Below, one piece after another: positions 34,534 through 44,846 of a DNA stretch of 64,000 nt. The DNA comes from Rhodocytophaga rosea. Lineage in GTDB: Bacteria; Bacteroidota; Bacteroidia; Cytophagales; 172606-1. The notes under the pieces are model-generated. The model worked only from the letters and a program-made list of their open reading frames with translations. It was not told where the DNA came from and made no database searches. The stretch is taken from positions 2,005,501 through 2,069,500 of the forward strand of contig NZ_CP048222.1 in assembly GCF_010119975.1 (NCBI RefSeq), read 5' to 3'. Position numbers and translations under genes: made by a program. Position 1 is the first letter of the stretch. Every line of letters starts with the position of its first letter.

Positions 34534-35370
34534 TTAATAGAATATGCCTTTTTTCAGAGGAAAAGGCTGTTTTTCAAAAGCATTCGAAATTTCTTTTGGA
34601 TTAGTCCCAGCAAACGCCTTAAAATCCCTGATGAGGTGCATCTGATCAAAATAATTACATTCATACGCCACCTCTGTCCAGGTAAGATGCGGGTTGTTTT
34701 CTTTCAACAACCAGGCATTGCCAAAACGTACAAGCCTGCTATAAAATTTTGGTGAAACCCCCATACTGTCTTTAAAAACTCTTTCAAACTGCCGGTTGCT
34801 CATAGATGCACTTTTTACCAGCGTATCAATTTTAATCATGCCGCCGCTTCTTATTATTAGGGGTATAAAATGATCAATAGGAGTTGGTTTTTTTAGCTTT
34901 GCAAGCAGGCTAAACATAAAATTATCAGCAATGGTTTTCATGTCTTCAAAGTCTGTGGCATTTGCCAGAGCATCCGTAACATTTTTTACTTCGCTGCCAA
35001 ATACCGCTTCGCCATCATAGTCCTTATAGGGAAGCATTTTAGTGAGTGAATTTCCCAAAAGCCTGTATAAAGCGCCCGGCTGTAGGCCAATCTTTATCAT
35101 AAGCTGGTTGTGTCCAATGGAAAGAATGTTTTGTTCTGTTTGCGGTCCGGTAATGGTGCAGGCGTAAAGTGGCCGGACTTTTTTTGTATGGATATCTTCA
35201 GTTGTTGGTTTATCAAAAGGATAAAACAAAATCATATGTTCCGGCAGCGGGGGAAAAGGGAAAGACAGGGTGGTGTGCACATCTTTCGTGGCCATATGCC
35301 CTATCATGAGGTTGTTGACAACATGCCGAAGTGCAGGATGCGGAGCAAAGAATAGATGTTGATTGATCAT
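34534..35370 (-). CDS. AraC-family transcriptional regulator
   Basis: About 278 residues if started at ATG 35370 (MINQHLFFAPHPALRHVV); the open frame continues 35 residues upstream but the extra part is a cysteine-rich hydrophobic stretch unlike the family. N-terminal effector domain, then two helix-turn-helix motifs at the C-terminus (IDTLVKSASMSNRQFERVFK; WTEVAYECNYFDQMHLIRDF ... GTNPKEI). Probably regulates the adjacent SnoaL-like gene or itself. Confidence 0.88.
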   Translation of the reverse strand: MINQHLFFAPHPALRHVVNNLMIGHMATKDVHTTLSFPFPPLPEHMILFYPFDKPTTEDIHTKKVRPLYACTITGPQTEQNILSIGHNQLMIKIGLQPGALYRLLGNSLTKMLPYKDYDGEAVFGSEVKNVTDALANATDFEDMKTIADNFMFSLLAKLKKPTPIDHFIPLIIRSGGMIKIDTLVKSASMSNRQFERVFKDSMGVSPKFYSRLVRFGNAWLLKENNPHLTWTEVAYECNYFDQMHLIRDFKAFAGTNPKEISNAFEKQPFPLKKGIFY

Positions 35371-35746
35371 ACTCACAAAGCGTTTACAATTGTACCTCTT
35401 TGAAAAACAGAATGGTAGGCATGAGGCATAAGAATAGGCTACACTTGCTATCAATCCAATAATGGCAGAAAACAAAATGATATTAGGTATTTTCTTTTAA
35501 AGCGGTAAAATATCTGCTTTGCTCAATAAATAATAGCTAGTAATAGGAAAAGATAATAACTACGATTGGTATTGAAGGGATATTCAAAGCAATACAGCCT
35601 CTGGTATTAGGAACCATAAAAGTTACCTGTTGGTCTAATGTATTTATCCGAAAATTATAAATGCTTGAAACAGAAATTAACCGTATCTCCAGAATCCAGG
35701 CTCACCTGATAGCACACTCTTTTTTATTAAAACTTATGAGCAATTC

Positions 35747-36184
35747 CTAAATCCAGGCATAACTCTCATCTTCGTAGATCTCCTTTTTCCATACCGGCAC
35801 TTTGGCTTTAATGAGTTCTACAATATCCCGCAGGGCATCGAACGATTGCTGGCGGTGCTTGCAGGAAATGAATACGAACAAGGAAATTTCGCCTACTTTT
35901 ACCATACCAAGGCTATGATAAATATGCATACAGATAACAGGATACTGGCTAAAAATTTCTTCACGGATTTCGGCTAATATATTCTCTGCCATTTCAGGAT
36001 AGGCACTATAATCAATACCTTTAACGGCTTTCCCATTTTTCTCATCTGCCCGCACTTGCCCCAGAAAAATAGCATGGGCGCCAATATCGGTTTTAGTGTT
36101 ATGTTTGGCAATAGAATCGGCGATGAATGAAGGCTGAATCGGACCTTCTATCAACACTTTCCGCTTTTTCTTTATAGTTTCCAT
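35747..36184 (-). CDS. moaE: Molybdopterin synthase catalytic subunit
   Basis: 145 residues. Family motifs HAIFLGQVRADEKNGKAVKG, HIYHSLGMVKVGE, CKHRQQSFDALRDIVELIK and the active-site Lys region AKVPVWKKE are all present. With MoaD it transfers sulfur to precursor Z to make molybdopterin. Last gene of the leftward moaD-moeB-moaE order, 125 bases after moeB. Confidence 0.95.
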   Translation of the reverse strand: METIKKKRKVLIEGPIQPSFIADSIAKHNTKTDIGAHAIFLGQVRADEKNGKAVKGIDYSAYPEMAENILAEIREEIFSQYPVICMHIYHSLGMVKVGEISLFVFISCKHRQQSFDALRDIVELIKAKVPVWKKEIYEDESYAWI

Positions 36185-36309
36185 ATATAATGACGGATTG
36201 AAATATTAAAAAATTAGAAAATTATAAACTAACACTCCTGGTTTATCCCTCTTCGGTTCACCTATTCTGGGTTCTTACGCTATACAATAAAATATCTTAA
36301 ATGATGATG

Positions 36310-37440
36310 TTACTTCACCAATGCGCCATTCCTTTGTTGCCAGGCAATCAGTCCACCAGATAAATTATAAATATTAGCTAAACCATAATCCCCTGCAAGT
36401 AGTTGGGCCGCCATAGTACTAGTTCTGCCAGTCTGGCAATATACTACCACCATCGGTTCCTGATCCAGTTCGTCTATATATCCCGGCAAATGAGTGAATG
36501 GAATAGTCATGTTTGGCTCAAAGTCAATATTTCCCATGCGATTTCCTTCGCGTACATCTACCAATATGAATTCTGACTGAGATTCTATTAACTGGTGCAA
36601 TTCTTCAGGCGTAATGTTTTTATAGGAGGCTTCCGAGGCACAGGCTTGAATAGCTTTTGCGTTAGTATACTCTCCTTCCTTCACCTTCCTGATTTCTTCT
36701 TCATTCCTTTTTACGGTAAGAATCCGCTGGGTGTACGTCAGGGTATCTATCAGCAGTAGCTTACCAGACAGATTTTTTCCGATGCTGGTAATCAATTTAA
36801 TCGCTTCTAACGCCTGGTACATCCCGATCATTCCTGGTAATACGCCTAATACCCCAGTTTCGGCACAATTAGCAATTTCATGGGCTGCTTCCGGAAACAA
36901 GCAACGGTACGAGGGTCCGGTATTTCCCTGGGCATCTGTATAATTAAATACCGCTACTTGCCCTTCATATCGGTGAATAGAACCATAAATAAAAGGTTTG
37001 TCAGCCCGGATACAGGCATCATTGATGGCATATCTGGTAGCTAGGTTATCGGTACAATCAATTATTAAGTCGTATTCCTGCAAAAGCTGGGCAGCATTTT
37101 CTAAAGAGAATTTTTCGGCATACGCTCTGATAGTAATTTCCGGATTAATGGCCTGTAAGCTATTTTTTGCTGTCTCTACTTTTGATTTACCCACTGAATC
37201 TGCCGTATACAGCACCTGCCTTTGCAAATTAGACAGGGAAACTATATCATCGTCCACTATTCCTATAGAACCCACCCCGGCACTTACCAAGTATAGAAGC
37301 ACCGGACATCCCAAGCCGCCTGCACCTACTACTAGTACCTTCGCCTCTTTCAGTTTTTTCTGCCCAGACAAACCAATTTCAGGGAGCAGAATATGCTTCT
37401 GATAGCGTTCCAGTTCTTGGGTGGATAAATTGGTTGTCAT
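36310..37440 (-). CDS. moeB: MoaD-activating adenylyltransferase with rhodanese domain
   Basis: 376 residues. N-terminal ThiF/E1 domain with nucleotide loop VLVVGAGGLGCPVLLYL, the Arg finger NLQRQVLYT, IIDCTDNLATRYAIND and NCAETGVLGVLPG. C-terminal rhodanese domain (about 270-376) with active loop YCQTGRTS. It adenylates and probably sulfurylates the MoaD C-terminus. The family's zinc site is missing: the usual CYRC reads SYRC, and the second CxxC pair is absent. It follows moaD by 15 bases. MoeZ/MOCS3-like is an equally good name. Confidence 0.92.
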   Translation of the reverse strand: MTTNLSTQELERYQKHILLPEIGLSGQKKLKEAKVLVVGAGGLGCPVLLYLVSAGVGSIGIVDDDIVSLSNLQRQVLYTADSVGKSKVETAKNSLQAINPEITIRAYAEKFSLENAAQLLQEYDLIIDCTDNLATRYAINDACIRADKPFIYGSIHRYEGQVAVFNYTDAQGNTGPSYRCLFPEAAHEIANCAETGVLGVLPGMIGMYQALEAIKLITSIGKNLSGKLLLIDTLTYTQRILTVKRNEEEIRKVKEGEYTNAKAIQACASEASYKNITPEELHQLIESQSEFILVDVREGNRMGNIDFEPNMTIPFTHLPGYIDELDQEPMVVVYCQTGRTSTMAAQLLAGDYGLANIYNLSGGLIAWQQRNGALVK

Positions 37441-37455
37441 AAGTATTTTTTAGAA

Positions 37456-37695
37456 TTAACCTCCGGAAAAAGGAGGTAATAAGGCTACTTCATCTCCTTC
37501 CTGCAGTGTATGATCTGTATCTACCAGATCCTGATTTACGGCATATTTGAAAGTTTTCGCAGAAAGTGCCGGATACTGTTTCAGCAAATACGCATGCAGT
37601 TGATGTACATCCGTTATCTTGTCCGCTGACAAACTTATACTGGATTGGCCAATAATTTCGGTGAGAGAACCAAAAAGTAATACATTAATTTTCAT
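37456..37695 (-). CDS. moaD: Molybdopterin synthase sulfur carrier subunit
   Basis: 79 residues, beta-grasp fold (MKINVLLFGSLTEIIG ... AVNQDLVDTDHTLQEGDEVA) ending LLPPFSGG. The terminal Gly-Gly is the site adenylated by MoeB and thiocarboxylated. First gene of the operon. Confidence 0.95.
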   Translation of the reverse strand: MKINVLLFGSLTEIIGQSSISLSADKITDVHQLHAYLLKQYPALSAKTFKYAVNQDLVDTDHTLQEGDEVALLPPFSGG

Positions 37696-37904
37696 GTGGT
37701 CTGCACAGATGTTTACACTATTCTAATATAAAGATACGCAATAAAAAAAGGTTTCCAGGTGTGTAGATAAATTTACCGGATTCTTTCCAAAGCCACAGTC
37801 CTGCTATATATAAAAGGCTCATTTGTTCAGCATATACTTACCGGTTTAGGTAATTTTTTCATAAGCAATACGATTTGCAGCATCGCCAGTTTATTCATAA
37901 AAAA

Positions 37905-37948
37905 AATTCCCGGTAATAATTGCTAGAAAGCAAACACTACCGGGAATT
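37905..37948 (-). terminator. Terminator of the Gfo/Idh/MocA gene
   Basis: AATTCCCGGTA and TACCGGGAATT pair around a loop of about 20 bases; the minus strand continues into an eight-T run. It lies 41 bases past the stop at 37989. Confidence 0.88.
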
Positions 37949-37988
37949 ACCTATATTTTGGAGTAAACTTTACAATTCTAATTACTTA

Positions 37989-39443
37989 TTATGATAGCTT
38001 CCAGCCATTATGGTATTCGCGTTTTACAAACTGATTGGCTTCATCGAAGTTAGTAATCTTCATATTGGTCCCGTCCCAGAGCAACTTCTTGCGTCCTGGA
38101 TAGTTAAAGCCCTGTCCGGTCGTTTTGGCTACCCGGATATCATAGCTGCGAATTGCCAGATTGCCCATCAATACAGTTTCAGTAAGTGGACCGGCGTAGT
38201 CAAAAGAAGAGGTAAGGGCTTTGTGTTCTTTGCTGTTGAACCCTGCTTTGCATGCTTGCTGCCAGGCTAAATTGTGTCCCCATTCTGGTGCTTTTACTGG
38301 TTCGCTCTTGTGCTCCATTTTTTCACCATTGTTGAGGAATACTTTCGGATTAGCACCATAAGCGCCGCAGATCATCACTCCTTTTTCTCCAATCATATAC
38401 ACCCCATTAGCGCCTCCGGGCTCGCTCAGTTCTGCATCAGCAGGCACCGCTTCCGGACGGAATGGACGGATACCTCCATCAGACCAGGTCATGATTACTG
38501 CCGATTTATTTTTAGCGGTTGCCGGAAATTTTAATTGTACATGCGAAGAAGGAGGGCAACCTTCCGGAATATATTCAGCATTCCAGTCTTTTACAAAAAC
38601 GGAACCAACACTGGCTTCTACCTCAGTTGGGTATCCTAATCCCAATACACGGAAAGGAGGATCAATCAGGTGGCAACCCATATCCCCTAAGGCACCAGTA
38701 CCAAAATTCCACCAGCCACGCCATTTAAACGGATGATAGGCTGGTGTATAGCCTACTTTTGTAGCAGGTCCCAGCCACAAATCCCAATCCAGGGTATCTG
38801 GCACCTGGCCAGATGGCTGTGGCACCGGAATTCCTTGCGGCCATACCGGACGGTTGGTCCAGACGTGTACTGTATGTACTGTTCCGATCACACCATCACT
38901 TAGCCACTTAATCATCTGATTCTGATCGGGGTGAGAAGCGCCCTGGTTTCCCATTTGAGTTACTACCTTATATTTGCGGGCAGCTTCGGTGAGTAAACGG
39001 GTTTCGTATATATTATGTGTCAATGGTTTTTGCAGATATACATGCTTGCCCAATTGCATGGCGGCCATGCCTGCCACCGCATGAGTATGGTCAGCTGTAG
39101 AAACAGTAACAGCATCTATACCTTTGCCTTCTTTATCAAGCATTTCCCGGAAATCTTTGTAGCGTTTTGCTTTCGGATGTTTTTCAAACTGTTCTTTGGC
39201 ATGATTCCAGTCTACATCACAAAGTGCTACTACATTATTGGCACCATTATTAAATGCATTGTTGACATCAGAAAATCCTTTGCCTGCTACGCCAATACCG
39301 GCAATATTCAGTTTATCACTAGGCGCTATATAACCTTTGCCTAGTACATGCCTGGGCACGATAAAAAAGCTGCCGGCTGCTGCCAGTGCACCCGTCCTCA
39401 GGAAATCCCGACGAGTGGTGTTTGTTTTTTCTGTTTGTTTCAT
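37989..39443 (-). CDS. Tat-exported Gfo/Idh/MocA-family oxidoreductase
   Basis: 484 residues. Twin-arginine signal TTRRDFLRTGALAAAGSFF (RR at 11-12), so it is folded before export to the periplasm. Rossmann motif IAGIGVAGKGFSD, then the GFO signature DHTHAVAGMAAMQLGKHVYL with QKPLTHN, and the C-terminal catalytic domain containing GALGDMGCHLIDPPF. These enzymes carry tightly bound NAD(P) and act on sugars or sugar-derived substrates; the substrate is unknown. Monocistronic with its own terminator. Confidence 0.93.
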   Translation of the reverse strand: MKQTEKTNTTRRDFLRTGALAAAGSFFIVPRHVLGKGYIAPSDKLNIAGIGVAGKGFSDVNNAFNNGANNVVALCDVDWNHAKEQFEKHPKAKRYKDFREMLDKEGKGIDAVTVSTADHTHAVAGMAAMQLGKHVYLQKPLTHNIYETRLLTEAARKYKVVTQMGNQGASHPDQNQMIKWLSDGVIGTVHTVHVWTNRPVWPQGIPVPQPSGQVPDTLDWDLWLGPATKVGYTPAYHPFKWRGWWNFGTGALGDMGCHLIDPPFRVLGLGYPTEVEASVGSVFVKDWNAEYIPEGCPPSSHVQLKFPATAKNKSAVIMTWSDGGIRPFRPEAVPADAELSEPGGANGVYMIGEKGVMICGAYGANPKVFLNNGEKMEHKSEPVKAPEWGHNLAWQQACKAGFNSKEHKALTSSFDYAGPLTETVLMGNLAIRSYDIRVAKTTGQGFNYPGRKKLLWDGTNMKITNFDEANQFVKREYHNGWKLS

Positions 39444-39599
39444 TGCTTAGGTAAAGATGTTTATAAATCGGAAAAATAGTTTTAGATAGAAAGATACGCC
39501 AGGAAAATGACAAACAGAAGAAAGAATTATACTATTTAATATTTTTATATGATTTATAAGCTTATTGACAGGAGTACCAACAAACCATTTAGTTCTGTA

Positions 39600-40847
39600 T
39601 TATTTTCCCCGAATATGTCCATTGCCTTTTACAATCCATTTGTAACTGGTGAGTTCATTTAAGGCCATAGGTCCTCTGGCATGCAATTTCTGGGTACTAA
39701 TGCCAATTTCTGCACCTAATCCAAACTCTGCACCATCTGTAAAGGCAGTAGAAGTATTTACATAGACAGCGGCGGCATCTACCGCTTTTGTAAATGTATC
39801 TGCTATAGCAGGATCTTCAGTTATAATAGCCTCACTATGTTTGGAACTGTATGTGGCAATATGCTCTAAAGCTTCCTCAAGATCTTTTACTGTTTTAATA
39901 GCCAGTTTCAGAGAAAGGAATTCTGTGCCGTAGTGTTCTTCTGCCGCTTTTTCCAGTAATTCTTCGGGATAATAGCCAATGAGTTTTTCATAGGCTTTTT
40001 CGTCGGCAAACAATTGTACCTGATTCCTCATAAGTGGCACGACCAGATCAGCCAGATCCGGCAGGCGGTTCTGGTGTATAAGCAGGCAATCGAGGGCATT
40101 ACATACGCTTACTCTACGTGTTTTGGCATTATGTACAATTGCTTTCGCTTTACGCAGATCTCCACTCTCATCAAAATAGGTATGTACAATTCCTGCCCCT
40201 GTTTCAATTACTGGTACTTTGGAATGGTTCCGCACATAATCGATCAGTGACTGGCTGCCTCTGGGAATAATCACGTCTACAAAACCCACCGCATTCAATA
40301 ATTGCTCGGTTGAACTCCGGTCGGGTGGAAGCAAATGCACGATATTTTCATCCAGGTGATTAGCTCCTACTACCCGTTTGATAATAGAAACAATCGCCTG
40401 ATTAGAATGAGCGGCATCACTCCCGCCTTTCAGCATACAGGCATTTCCGGATTTAAGACACAAGGAAAAAACATCGAAAGTCACATTCGGGCGGGCTTCG
40501 TATACAATGCCTATTACGCCTAATGGCACTGTTATTTTAGTCATTTCCAGTCCGTTGGGCAATGTTTTCTGAGTCAGAATTTTTCCTACCGGATACTCCA
40601 GTTTGGCTACATTCCGGATATCAGCAGCGATGCTATGAATGCGTTCTTTCGTGAGCTGGAGGCGGTCGTATTTAGGATCGCTTTTATCCATCAAGGCCAG
40701 ATCTTTTGCGTTTTCCGAAATCAGAAAATCAATTTCCTTTTCGGCTTCTGTTGCCAGATCGTTAAGAAGTTGGTTAATTATTTCCGGCTCAATAATAGAT
40801 AAAGAACGGCTTGCTTTTACTACAGCAGAAAAAACAGGATTTGTCAT
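39600..40847 (-). CDS. proA: Gamma-glutamyl phosphate reductase
   Basis: 415 residues, family length. Aldehyde-dehydrogenase fold with [28 protein letters not shown], the catalytic Cys region [14 protein letters not shown] and the C-terminal [19 protein letters not shown]. Second step of proline synthesis, using glutamyl phosphate from ProB. It starts 64 bases after proB ends and reads in the same direction, so they form a proBA operon. Confidence 0.96.
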   Translation of the reverse strand: MTNPVFSAVVKASRSLSIIEPEIINQLLNDLATEAEKEIDFLISENAKDLALMDKSDPKYDRLQLTKERIHSIAADIRNVAKLEYPVGKILTQKTLPNGLEMTKITVPLGVIGIVYEARPNVTFDVFSLCLKSGNACMLKGGSDAAHSNQAIVSIIKRVVGANHLDENIVHLLPPDRSSTEQLLNAVGFVDVIIPRGSQSLIDYVRNHSKVPVIETGAGIVHTYFDESGDLRKAKAIVHNAKTRRVSVCNALDCLLIHQNRLPDLADLVVPLMRNQVQLFADEKAYEKLIGYYPEELLEKAAEEHYGTEFLSLKLAIKTVKDLEEALEHIATYSSKHSEAIITEDPAIADTFTKAVDAAAVYVNTSTAFTDGAEFGLGAEIGISTQKLHARGPMALNELTSYKWIVKGNGHIRGK

Positions 40848-40910
40848 TGGTCAGCTATTAAAAGAAGGCAAATATACTCAGCCTTTCTTTCAAAACAGGT
40901 TTTAACACCA

Positions 40911-41993
40911 TTAATCGTATAGGAATAAGTAATCGTAATGGATGAGTGGTTTTTTGTTTTTTTCACCCAGGTAGGTTTGGGCAATGATAGAACTATACTG
41001 CGCCATACCAACGCCAATGGTTTGCCCATTTTCGGCTGTAATCTTGATAATATCGCCCTTTTGGAAACTGCCTTCAATCTTTGTAATACCTACCGGAAGC
41101 AAGCTAATGGCTTTTCCAGAAGTGGACAAAATGTTTTTAGCTCCTTCATTTATTACTACATACCCTTTGGCATATCCTTCTGAATTTGCTACCCAGCGTT
41201 TGAGTTTGGATTGATTGGCTTTTGGTACAAACAAGGTTCCAATGGGCTGGTTTTGTAAAATGGCAGAAATAATTCCAGGCGTTTTTCCATTCGCAATGTG
41301 CACTTTAATGCCTACCAGAGCGAGTTTCTGGGCAATACTGCATTTAGTGATCATACCACCCCGGCCAAAATTAGATTTTTCGGTAGAAATAAAATTCGAA
41401 AAGTCTGTACGGGTTCCATCCATCACCGGAATTACACTGGCACCAGGCTCTTTCGGTGGACGGTCGTAAATGCCATCTACATTGGTAAGAATAAGGAGTG
41501 CATCGGCTCCCAGCATGGAAGAAATCAAGCCAGCCAGTTCGTCATTGTCAGTGAACATGAGTTCTGTTACTGAAATCACGTCGTTCTCATTGATAATGGG
41601 AATAATATTATTCTGCAGCAGCGTACCCAGGCAGCGTTTCATATTCAGGTAATGCATACGGTCCCGGAAATCTTCTTTGGTTACCAGAATCTGGGCGCAG
41701 ATCAGGCCATGGGGTTGCAATAAACGGGTGTAGGTATTAATTAATTTTACCTGCCCGATAGAAGCGAGTAATTGTCGGCGGGCAATTGGATCGGCTTTTT
41801 CGGAAACCTGCCACAAACTTCTGCCGGAAGCCACTGCTCCAGAGGACACCAGAATTACCTCCGTACCGTTTTTTTTGGCCTGTGCCATCTGGCGGATTAA
41901 TTCATCCATTACCGTTTCATCTGGCAAGTTATTTTCTCCGGCAATTACATTCGAACCAACTTTTATGACAATTTTTTTATACCCCGTTTGCAT
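40911..41993 (-). CDS. proB: Glutamate 5-kinase
   Basis: 360 residues. Amino-acid-kinase domain (IVIKVGSNVIAG, EVILVSSGAVASG, INENDVISV, DNDELAGLISSMLGADALLI, GRGGMITKC) and a C-terminal PUA domain from about 265 (NEGAKNILSTSGKAISLLPV). It phosphorylates glutamate for proline synthesis and is usually feedback-inhibited by proline. First gene of proBA. Confidence 0.96.
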   Translation of the reverse strand: MQTGYKKIVIKVGSNVIAGENNLPDETVMDELIRQMAQAKKNGTEVILVSSGAVASGRSLWQVSEKADPIARRQLLASIGQVKLINTYTRLLQPHGLICAQILVTKEDFRDRMHYLNMKRCLGTLLQNNIIPIINENDVISVTELMFTDNDELAGLISSMLGADALLILTNVDGIYDRPPKEPGASVIPVMDGTRTDFSNFISTEKSNFGRGGMITKCSIAQKLALVGIKVHIANGKTPGIISAILQNQPIGTLFVPKANQSKLKRWVANSEGYAKGYVVINEGAKNILSTSGKAISLLPVGITKIEGSFQKGDIIKITAENGQTIGVGMAQYSSIIAQTYLGEKNKKPLIHYDYLFLYD

Positions 41994-42110
41994 AAATTTC
42001 GTCTGGAACCTAATTATGCAAGATTAAGGGATTAGATGGATTTCTGATAGAAACTGTACAGATTTTTAAGTTCTACTATTTTGCAGGATAAAATAACTTA
42101 TTGAAGTATT

Positions 42111-42611
42111 TCAAAAAGTCTTTTCATCCGCAGACGGGCCATAAATGGACGGTACATCTATGTTATTTAGCCGCATATACACTGTCAATTGCCCCCGATG
42201 ATGGACCCAATGATTTAGTGTAGAACTCAGATTTTCAATTAAGGGCGAATTAATCATAATTTGATTACCACTTCTAAGTACAAATGGCTTCGATAATTGA
42301 TCAACAGTCAGTTCTTTCAAAGCCTGTTTTGCCTCATTTGTATAGGTGTCGAAAAGTGTAACCATTTCTTGTGTCGTATTGGCCTGGGTATGCTGAAAAG
42401 TTTGAAAATCAATTTCACCAGATTTTATCATCACGGCAATCCACCTTGGAATTTCTGTGACTAATGAGGTGAGATACCCCATCGTCATAGACTTTTCATG
42501 AGGTTTCCAGGTGTAGAGGTTTTCTGAAACCCTTTCGATACATTTCCTGGTGGCGGGAATTTCTGCCTCAAGCTCTTTGTAAAATTGGGTAATAACTGAA
42601 GTATCGTTCAT
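42111..42611 (-). CDS. DinB-family protein
   Basis: 166 residues, four-helix bundle of the DinB/YfiT type: ETIPATRKC-like first helix (EAEIPATRKCIERV), the metal-ligand-bearing SLVTEIPRWIAVMIKSGE, and NHWVHHRGQLTVYMRLNNI, whose paired His belong to the family's metal triad. Probably a thiol-dependent metalloenzyme or stress protein; substrate unknown. Monocistronic. Confidence 0.85.
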   Translation of the reverse strand: MNDTSVITQFYKELEAEIPATRKCIERVSENLYTWKPHEKSMTMGYLTSLVTEIPRWIAVMIKSGEIDFQTFQHTQANTTQEMVTLFDTYTNEAKQALKELTVDQLSKPFVLRSGNQIMINSPLIENLSSTLNHWVHHRGQLTVYMRLNNIDVPSIYGPSADEKTF

Positions 42612-42702
42612 AGCTTAACAATTTAGTGGTTTGTTATTTAGGAAGCACAACTTTTAGATATACGCACATCTTATATCATCCTAGTTTTCATTTAAGCTTA
42701 AA

Positions 42703-43797
42703 TTAAGCTCTTCCATATTTTTTAGCTATTTCCATAGATTTTCTAGCCTGCTCTATAGTTAAATTTTGCCATTTTTGCCCCTTTGGCATACTTAGTCCAT
42801 GTCTTTTCAATTCACGTTCATATTCATCTTCTGTTTCTTTAAGTTTGCTCGCAATATATTTATCTCTATAGTTATTTATAGCCATTTCCTTAGCTTCCTC
42901 ATAGGTCCAGTGATTTACTTCGAGTAAATAAGAAACAGCATTCATTTTTTGTAAGAATTGATTGTTGCTAATTAATTCGGATACTATTTTGGCTATATAC
43001 TTACAACATTCATCCGGGTATTTTACAATTTGCTCTTCTGCAAACCGGATAACTATCCAATTATGTTTTATAAAATAGCTGTTTCTATCCTTATCAACGT
43101 AATATTCTCCACTCCAATAATGTATGGGTTGTTTATTATGCGAAACATAAGGTTCATCTATTTCTATATCAATGTGTAAATTTGTATTTGTATCTATAAA
43201 GATGTAATCAGGTTGATATGGTTCTTTATCAACAAAGTTATTTATAATCAAGCCTGTATATATATAATCGCCAAACCAATCCTTTAAACGACCTAAGAAA
43301 ATATTTTCCAATCGTCCCTTACTATTACTATCTCTTCGATAATGTTTTGGCAGGGTTGTCTGGCTTTTTAATATTTCAATGATTTGTTTATGTTTCCAGG
43401 CTTTTATACTTGCTTCAGTTTGCAACTCCTTTAATTTCTGATTGTATTCTTTCATTTTCTGTTCATAATCTTTCAACCTGGATTCATAATCTGCCCAGTC
43501 AGTTTCTGCATTAACTCGCGTAATAACAGGAACAATCAAGTATAGAGAAGTAAATAAGATTAATACAATTAAAAAACCTATACTCTCAGTTTTACCTACT
43601 GCAATACCATAAATACATCCGAATAGTGTAAAAATGCAAACTCCCTTAATAAACAAATCAACAAAGCTAAATTTTAACTCAGTGGGTTTGTTAGAATTTG
43701 GACGTTTAGGTTCCACTGGTCTACCATCAACTGGCATTTGAGAGTTTTGAATCAAAACTATCTGTGACGGAAGCACAAGTACGGGAAAGGTTTTCAT
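42703..43797 (-). CDS. Membrane-anchored coiled-coil protein with DUF559-like nuclease domain
   Basis: About 364 residues if started at ATG 43797; an upstream extension would overlap floA by 155 bases and is rejected. Order: short Pro-rich N-terminus (1-40), two hydrophobic spans (about 45-90), a charged coiled coil (about 95-140, DYESRLKDYEQKMKEYNQKL), then a PD-(D/E)xK-like core with PDYIFID, LHIDIEIDEPY and the strand NWIVIRFAEEQIVKYP, resembling DUF559/very-short-patch endonucleases. The helical C-terminus ends KGQKWQNLTIEQARKS. It starts 10 bases after floA but is clearly more AT-rich. Role unknown; a membrane-tethered nuclease is the best guess. Confidence 0.7.
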   Translation of the reverse strand: MKTFPVLVLPSQIVLIQNSQMPVDGRPVEPKRPNSNKPTELKFSFVDLFIKGVCIFTLFGCIYGIAVGKTESIGFLIVLILFTSLYLIVPVITRVNAETDWADYESRLKDYEQKMKEYNQKLKELQTEASIKAWKHKQIIEILKSQTTLPKHYRRDSNSKGRLENIFLGRLKDWFGDYIYTGLIINNFVDKEPYQPDYIFIDTNTNLHIDIEIDEPYVSHNKQPIHYWSGEYYVDKDRNSYFIKHNWIVIRFAEEQIVKYPDECCKYIAKIVSELISNNQFLQKMNAVSYLLEVNHWTYEEAKEMAINNYRDKYIASKLKETEDEYERELKRHGLSMPKGQKWQNLTIEQARKSMEIAKKYGRA

Positions 43798-43807
43798 ATA
43801 GCCATTT

Positions 43808-44794
43808 TTACGACTTCTTCGTATCCTTTCCTGAATTGGCAATAGAATCCCGCATATCGGTATCTGCCTGAATATTTTGCATACGGTAATAATCCATAAT
43901 ACCCAGGTTACCATTCCGGAAGGCTTCTGCCAGGGCCTTGGGAACTTCGGCTTCCGCTTCAATAACTTTGGCCCGGGCTTCCTGTGCTTTGGCCCGCATT
44001 TCCTGTTCTACGGCTACCGCCATCGCCCGTCTTTCTTCTGCTTTGGCTTCGGCTACTTTTAAATCTGCATTGGCCTGATCTATCTGGAGTTTGGCTCCAA
44101 TATTAGCGCCCACATCAATATCCGCAATATCAATAGACAGGATTTCATAGGCAGTCCCTGCATCCAGGCCTTTTTGCAATACCAGCCGGGAAATTTTATC
44201 CGGATTCTCGAGCACTTCTTTGTGAGAAACCGACGAACCGATGGAAGTAACAATGCCCTCTCCTACCCTTGCTAAAATAGTTTCTTCTCCGGCACCACCC
44301 ACCAGTTGTGAAATATTTACCCGTACCGTTACCCTGGCTTTGGCTACTAACTGAATACCATCCTGGGCTACAGCTGCCACATTTGGGGTGTTAATTACTC
44401 TGGGATTTACTGAGATTTGTACCGCTTCAAATACATCCCGTCCGGCCAAATCGATGGCAGCAGCTTGCTTAAACGAAAGATTAATATTGGCTTTATCGGC
44501 TGAAATTAATGCTTTGATGACTGATGGAACATGTCCGCCTGCCAGATAATGGGTTTCCAGATCGGCGGTAGTAATGCTCAAACCGGCTTTGGTAGAAGTA
44601 ATTAAGGACTGGACAATCAGACTGGGTGGCACTTTCCGGATACGCATGAACACCAGTTCAAACAGCCCGACTTTTACCCCCGAAAAAATGGCCGTAATCC
44701 ACAGATTGATCGGCACAAAATACATAAAAATAAAAAAGGCTACGATAGCCCCTACAATCAGGAAAATTACATAAAATCCGGAAGCGTCTCCCAT
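43808..44794 (-). CDS. floA: Flotillin-like protein FloA
   Basis: 328 residues, family length. N-terminal membrane hairpin (about 7-40, [20 protein letters not shown]), SPFH domain ([39 protein letters not shown]) and the Ala/Glu-rich coiled coil ([20 protein letters not shown]). Organises functional membrane microdomains. It follows the NfeD-like gene on the same strand, the classic nfeD-floA pairing, with a repeat-rich spacer between them. Confidence 0.95.
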   Translation of the reverse strand: MGDASGFYVIFLIVGAIVAFFIFMYFVPINLWITAIFSGVKVGLFELVFMRIRKVPPSLIVQSLITSTKAGLSITTADLETHYLAGGHVPSVIKALISADKANINLSFKQAAAIDLAGRDVFEAVQISVNPRVINTPNVAAVAQDGIQLVAKARVTVRVNISQLVGGAGEETILARVGEGIVTSIGSSVSHKEVLENPDKISRLVLQKGLDAGTAYEILSIDIADIDVGANIGAKLQIDQANADLKVAEAKAEERRAMAVAVEQEMRAKAQEARAKVIEAEAEVPKALAEAFRNGNLGIMDYYRMQNIQADTDMRDSIANSGKDTKKS

Positions 44795-44846
44795 AGCGAT
44801 AGTGTTAAATTGAGTTTATTGTTGTTTAGTTAATTGCAATTATTGG

